Source: an uncultured Clostridia bacterium | GTDB taxonomy: Bacteria; Bacillota; Clostridia; TANB77; CAG-508 | Assembly (NCBI GenBank): GCA_947642355.1 | Contig: CANRSD010000003.1 | Location: forward strand, 1 to 64,000 | Direction: 5' to 3' | Length of the DNA stretch: 64,000 nt | Shown: piece by piece, positions 62,761 through 64,000 of the stretch | Layout: each line of letters opens with the position of its first letter | How positions within the stretch are numbered: position 1 is the stretch's first letter | The notes under the pieces: generated by a model | What the model was told of the DNA's origin: nothing | Database searches by the model: none | Seen by the model: the letters and a program-made list of their open reading frames with translations, nothing else | Position numbers and translations under genes: made by a program

Positions 62761-63441
62761 CTACTTAATATATTCTAATGCATTTTTTGCAGCTTCCATT
62801 TCAGCAAGTTTTTTACTTTTTCCCTTTCCCTTAGCTAATTTTTTTCCTTCACATTCTACTTCTGCAGTAAATGTCTTTTCATGATCTGGACCGCTTTCAC
62901 CAATAATTGTATAAATAATCTTTACATCTCCATGAACTTGTAATTTTTCTTGCAATACTGTTTTATAATCCTTTACTCCAACATTATGACTTGCAAATTC
63001 TATTTCTTCTTTTATATTTTTTAAAATAAATTTCTTAGCTTCTTCAATATTAGAATCTAAATATATAGCGGCAATAATTGCTTCTACACTATCTGCTAAA
63101 ATTGCCTTCTTTTTATTTTTCTCAGATCTTTCACTTTTTCCTAAATATAAGAAATCACTAAAATTAAGCTTCAAAGCTATTTTATACAAACTATCTTCAC
63201 AAACTGCATATGCTCTAACTTTAGTCATTTCTCCTTCACTCAAATTATTATAATTTTTAAATAAATATTCACTACTTACAAATTCTAATATACTATCTCC
63301 AAGATATTCTAATCGTTCATTACTTTTTACTTTATGTTCATATGCAAATGATGTGTGAGTCAATGCATTTTTAAGAAGTCCAATATTTTTAAACTCATAA
63401 CCAATTACTTCTTCACATCTTTTTATATTATTTTCTGTCAC
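62761..63441 (-). CDS. rnc: Ribonuclease III
   Basis: 226 residues. The signature ERLEYLGDS (41-49) and DSVEAIIAAIYLD supply the metal-binding acidic residues. The C-terminal dsRNA-binding domain runs from DYKTVLQEKLQ to AAKNALEYIK. It processes rRNA and other double-stranded RNA. Confidence 0.96.
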   Translation of the reverse strand: MTENNIKRCEEVIGYEFKNIGLLKNALTHTSFAYEHKVKSNERLEYLGDSILEFVSSEYLFKNYNNLSEGEMTKVRAYAVCEDSLYKIALKLNFSDFLYLGKSERSEKNKKKAILADSVEAIIAAIYLDSNIEEAKKFILKNIKEEIEFASHNVGVKDYKTVLQEKLQVHGDVKIIYTIIGESGPDHEKTFTAEVECEGKKLAKGKGKSKKLAEMEAAKNALEYIK

Positions 63442-63601
63442 TAAAATTATACCCCTTTCTTTTTTATATAAATATTTAATATTATATACTATTTTACAAA
63501 TAATTCAAGTCTTTATATACAAATGTTAACTTATTGAAATATTACTTCAATTATATCTCAAACTTTACAGTTTATGTTAATTTTGATATAATTATAATGT
63601 A

Positions 63602-63666
63602 TCAAAGTAGGGGTACTTTGACACTAAATTATAACAATTAAATTGGTCTGGCTATCCTTATAGCCA
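63602..63666 (+). promoter_or_regulatory. Promoter-leader with two hairpins
   Basis: TCAAAGTA-GGGG-TACTTTGA (63602-63621), a perfect 8-bp stem, and TGGCTA/TAGCCA (63649-63666), both upstream of the AGGAGGA site of the last gene. A TATAAT-like element precedes them near 63588-63597. The first may be an operator or leader hairpin. Confidence 0.55.
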
Positions 63667-63686
63667 AGATTATAGGAGGAATTTGA

Positions 63687-64000
63687 ATGAAAAAGAAAGT
63701 CATAGCTATTGTTTTACTCTTTATTATCTTACTTACACTTATCATAGCAACTAAATATCTATCAACAGAAAGCCCTGCTACATATGGCCCTAGGAAAACT
63801 GCTTCTGGAACATTACAAGCTAGTTTAAATGGTGAAAGTCTTAACTGGTATGATAGTTCCAAAAAAGCTTCTGAAAATGCTGAAAATCTAATATTAAGTG
63901 GAGAAAATTCACTTGTGTTTGATTTAGCAGACAATAAAATAAAAAACGTATCACTTACAACATCTTTACCAAATAACTCCACTACTGAGGAAAATGATTT
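63687..64000 (+). CDS. Secreted or membrane-anchored protein, partial
   Basis: ATG 63687 behind TAGGAGGA opens a frame that runs off the right edge after 104 codons. A Lys-rich start and one hydrophobic helix (VIAIVLLFIILLTLIIA) are followed by an extracellular-type Ser/Asn-rich segment (ASGTLQASLNGESLNWYDSS). No domain is identified in the visible part. Confidence 0.75.
   Translation, partial: MKKKVIAIVLLFIILLTLIIATKYLSTESPATYGPRKTASGTLQASLNGESLNWYDSSKKASENAENLILSGENSLVFDLADNKIKNVSLTTSLPNNSTTEEND

Noticed and set aside
63638..63982. Minus-strand reading frame at the right edge
   Set aside because: It is antisense to the plus-strand gene at 63687, which has AGGAGGA and a membrane helix.
1..64000. 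CRISPR array
   Set aside because: No regularly spaced direct repeats with unique spacers were seen; the 12-bp array at 51,770 is within a coding frame and too short.

Overview
Organism. AT-rich, endospore-forming Firmicutes, most like Clostridia. The window holds sigG, spoIIGA-sigE and a ylmC/ymxH-type gene, plus a dcw block (murA-ftsQ-DUF881-DUF881-sbp-ftsA-ftsZ) in the usual clostridial order. Shine-Dalgarno sites are strong, TTG/GTG starts are common, and arginine is written mostly AGA. No species can be named from sequence alone.

Layout. 1-0.5 kb: 5' part of a pilin-like gene (minus strand) and a pair of inverted 27-bp repeats. 0.5-5.4 kb: ylmC and sigG on plus; a HEIRH metallopeptidase-like gene, sigE and spoIIGA on minus. 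5.6-12.3 kb: ftsZ, ftsA, sbp, two DUF881 genes, ftsQ and murA (minus). 12.5-21.9 kb: a cohesin-like surface protein, a second zincin-like protein (plus), then pgeF, alr, addB, a transglutaminase-like protein and an OGG-type glycosylase (minus). 22.0-22.8 kb: a REP-associated tyrosine transposase between inverted 20-bp REP copies. 22,853-60,507: a complete siphovirus-like prophage in the 3' end of tRNA-Gln(CUG), bounded by a 16-bp att repeat. 60.7-64 kb: yitT, an Elp3-like radical SAM gene, rnc and the start of a secreted or membrane-anchored protein.

Prophage. Integrase, repressor, ImmA-like protease and divergent operators lie at the right. The early, replication and recombination genes run leftward from a consensus promoter at 55.0 kb and include a replisome organizer with a 12-bp iteron array. 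A RinA-type late regulator, terminase, portal, capsid, tail and lysis genes follow. Near the left end a short plus-strand unit is driven by its own promoter with a palindromic operator. A class-II tRNA with an alanine anticodon sits at 47.7 kb as an independent plus-strand unit.

Main discovery. I find 11 in-frame CGG codons, and every one is a +1 frame break. Skipping the C restores the frame and places a glycine (GGN) where the family has a conserved glycine. The sites are in ylmC, ftsA, murA, addB (three), the transglutaminase gene and, in the prophage, the tape measure gene (two), the cytosine methyltransferase and the repressor. I found no CGG read as ordinary arginine. Host and phage follow the same rule on both strands and always in phase with translation. 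This suggests genome-wide +1 recoding, or CGGN quadruplet decoding, at CGG rather than random sequencing error.
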